This document shows, piece after piece, positions 61,718 to 64,000 of a stretch of 64,000 bases of DNA. The stretch lies in contig CANXME010000106.1 in NCBI GenBank assembly GCA_948144175.1, positions 124,001-188,000 on the forward strand, written 5' to 3'. The DNA is from Closterium sp. NIES-65. Lineage: Eukaryota; Streptophyta; Zygnematophyceae; Desmidiales; Closteriaceae. A model generated the notes under the pieces. That model saw nothing but the letters and a program-made list of their open reading frames with translations. It made no database searches and had not been told where the DNA came from. Every line of letters begins with the position of its first letter. Within the stretch, counting starts at the first letter, position 1. The position numbers were made by a program, and so were the translations under genes.

Positions 61718-64000
61718 CGTTGTTTCCAGCCCGACCCGGGCATTGGTACTGCTGCGCTAGGTGCTTGTGAGGCTGCTGCTCTAGGTGCCAGTGCGTCTGC
61801 GCTCTCAGGTACTGGTGAGACTGCGCTCTCAGGTACTGCGTCGTCCTCGTCCTCCCTCACTTTCACACTTGACTCCGGAGCTTCTCGCTCCTTCTTTCGA
61901 GACTGCACTACCCTTACGCCGCTCGGCCGGCCGGTTGCAGTCTCCCTTGCTGACCCCTCTGGAGGTCCTGTCCTGTCTCACTTCTCCACTGTCCTCCCGT
62001 GTCCGGCTGCCCCTTCGGGCACCCTGTCGGGTCTGTACCTTCCCTCGTTCTCTACGAACTTGGTGAGTGGAGCGGACCTGCAGGATGGGGGTGTTCACCA
62101 GTTCACTCCTGCGAGTCAGCGGGTGACCCACTGCACGGAGGCACGCACAGGCCGACACCTGGCCACGTTCTCACGTCGGCCGGGGTCGAGTCTCTACACC
62201 CTGACCGTTGAGTCTCCTCCTGTCCCTGCGTCTGGTCAGGTGGCTGCGTCGGGTCAGGTACTTGCTGCTGCGTCCCGGTCAGGTCCTGAGTCTGCCCCCT
62301 GTTCTTGTCGCCTCCTGTCTCACGAGACTCTCCTGTGGCACCACCGTCTTGGCCACCCCTCCTTGCCCCGTCTTCGGAGCATGGCTTCCCGTGTCCTTGT
62401 CTCTGGTCTTCCCCAGTCTCTCCCTCCTCTCCCCTCCGGGCCAGGACCTTCCTGTGTCCCCTGTGTCGAGGGTCGCCTCCGGGCTACTCCTCACTCCTCC
62501 CACTTCCCCCCGACAGAGGCTCCCCTGCAGACGCTTCACATGGATGTGTGGGGCCCAGCCCCCGTCCGTGGGCAGGGTTACGAGCGCTACTTCCTGTTGG
62601 TGGTTGACGACTACTCGCGTTACACCACAGTCCTCCCCTTGCGCAGCAAGGGTGCGGTCACTGAGGTGCTGATCGACTGGATCCGCGAGGCTCGTCTCCA
62701 GCTGAGGAAGAGCTTCGGCTCGGACTTTCCTGTTCTGCGTCTGCACTCTGACAGAGGCGGAGAGTTCTCTTCTCGCCTTCTGCGAGACTACTGTCGTGCA
62801 CGGGGGATCCGCCAGACCTTCACGCTTCCGGACTCACCACAGCAAAATGGGATTGCTGAGCGCCGCATTGGCATGGTCATGGATGTCGCTCGTACGTCCA
62901 TGATGCATGCGGTTGCCCCCCATTTTCTGTGGCCGTTTGCGGTGAGGTACGCGGCGCATCAGCTCAACCTTCACCCCCGGGTCTCTCGGCCTGCGATGTC
63001 CCCTGCCTTGCTGTGGACGGGGAAGGTTGGCGATGCGTCTGTGTTCCGTGTCTGGGGATCTCGGGCGTTTGTCCGCGACTTGTCTGCGGACAAGCTGTCC
63101 CCTCGTGCTGCTCCCTGTGTCTTCCTTGGCTTCCCCACTGACGCCCCAGGGTGGCAGTTTTACCACCCCTCCTCTCGTCGTGTTCTGTCCTCCCAGGACG
63201 TCACGTTCGACGAGTCAGTCCCCTTCTACCGTCTCTTCCCCTACCGCACTCCTTCCCTCCCCCCTCCCCCGGACTTCCTTGTGCCGGTTCCCCCCCCGGT
63301 AGACCCCCTCCCCCCTCAGGTTCCTGCCCCCTCAGGTGTGTCCCGGGTAGACGCCGTTGACCCGGTCGAGGTTACTGGTGACTCTGGTGCTGCTGCGGGT
63401 GCTGAGCCTGGGGGTGCTGACTCTGGGGGTACTGTGCGCGGGGGTGCTGAGCCTGGGGGTGCTACTGCTGGGGGTGCTGGGCCTGAGGGTGCTACTGCGG
63501 TGGGTGCGGAGCCTGGGGGTGCTGAGCCGGGGGGTGCTGTGCCTAGAGGTGCTGGGTCTGGGGGTGCTGGGTCGGGAGCTGCTGAGCCTGGGGGTGCTGA
63601 GCTGGGAGCTGCTGAGCCTGGGGGTGCTGCGTCTGGAGCTGCTGAGCCTGGGGTTTCTCCTGCTGCTGCATCTCGCCGGGAGCCCCTCTCTCCACAGGAG
63701 CTGCGCGAGTGGTTCGCTCGCCGCTGGAGGCGTGCTACTGAGTCTGGAGGTGCTGCTGGAGCTGGAGCTGGAGCTTCTTCGACCGTCGAGGGTGCGGGTG
63801 CTGCCGGTCCCGGAGCTGCTGGACCTGCGGGTCCTCCTGGAGCTGGAGCTGCTGAGGGCGTTCGTGCTGAGCCTACTGCTGTTGGTCCTACCGCTGGAGG
63901 TGTGGGTGGCGCTGGTGCTGTCGCTGAGGGTGCTGGTGCTGTCCCTGCTGAGTCTGGAGCTGCCGCGCGGCCTCGGCCGTACTTCGTTCCGCTCCTGCAG
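61718..64000 (+). CDS. Copia G protease-integrase part of pol, open to window edge
   Basis: In frame with gag after the TAG: protease LTFTLDSGASRSFFRDC, pre-integrase LLWHHRLGHPSLPRLRSMAS...CVPCVEGR, integrase D in LHMDVWGPAPV, D in RLHSDRGGEFSSR, E in SPQQNGIAERRIGMVM. All three catalytic residues are present, unlike D. Then FRVWGSRAFVRDLSADKLS and CVFLGFPTDAPGWQF, and a linker of about 150 residues rich in GGAEPGGAES-type repeats, up to RPRPYFVPLLQ. RT and RNase H lie outside. It has no start of its own; expression would need readthrough of the TAG or a start within pol. Confidence 0.88.

Larger units (their letters stand above)
59144..64000 (+). mobile_element. Copia G (D family), 5' 4.9 kb, runs off the window
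   Basis: Inserted in Q's RNase H. 5' LTR, primer site, 1 kb GC-rich leader, gag, and a pol frame open to the window edge. Only one stop is seen in coding sequence. Whether it is complete cannot be seen. CATGA (59139-59143) is the expected left target duplication. Confidence 0.92.

Noticed and set aside
61718-64000. Programmed frameshift between gag and pol in G
   Set aside because: Gag and pol are in the same frame, separated by one TAG; no frame change is needed.

Overview
The window is a transposon nest with no recognisable host gene. Almost every base belongs to LTR retrotransposons: mostly Ty1/copia (order protease, integrase, RT, RNase H), plus one Ty3/gypsy element (RT and RNase H before integrase). 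The DNA is GC-rich and CpG-rich, with iMet- and tRNA-Phe-type primer sites, plant-style copia polyproteins and a gypsy element carrying a DNMT3-like cytosine methyltransferase domain. Together these suggest a streptophyte green alga (charophyte) or an early-diverging land plant. That is an inference; no host marker gene is present.

Layout. Copia A (+) runs from the left edge to about 34536 but is split in three. Young intact copia B (3619-10125, TSD CCGCT) sits in its RT. Gypsy C (10284 to about 32238) sits further along the same RT gene. C is in turn interrupted by minus-strand copia D (12902-21720, TSD GGAAA), which carries the small non-autonomous element E (19116-20603), by a solo LTR S (24463-25324) and by minus-strand copia H (25774-32198). 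From 34537 to 45130 there are rearranged, mostly inverted copies of the A family. They are arranged as pol end, LTR, leader, as in tandem copies or one-LTR circles: LTRs at 34960-36163 and 43926-44937, and the fairly complete copy L at 39491-43925, with non-autonomous element J (37159 to about 39490) between them. A sense fragment M of the same family (45131-45739 and 53080-56023) is split by the complete but decayed element N (45740-53079, TSD GGACA). M ends inside the tail of another copia, P (56024 to about 57155). A loose A-type LTR piece, an AT-rich stretch with a possible gypsy LTR (57501-58152), the tail of D-like copia Q (58153-59143) and the first 4.9 kb of copia G (59144-64000, running off the window) follow.

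Only B encodes a complete uninterrupted polyprotein, with nearly identical LTRs; it could be active and could supply enzymes in trans. G is almost open but has one in-frame stop and is cut by the window edge. The others are broken by stops, frameshifts, catalytic substitutions and nested insertions. Order of insertion follows from the nesting: A before C; C before D, S and H; D before E; A before B; M before N; P before M; Q before G.

Most notable are the methyltransferase domain in gypsy C, and the tRNA-Phe primer sites of the A family. In N the primer site continues for 39 nt, up to what would be tRNA position 38, as if an entire tRNA-Phe 3' half had been copied into the element.
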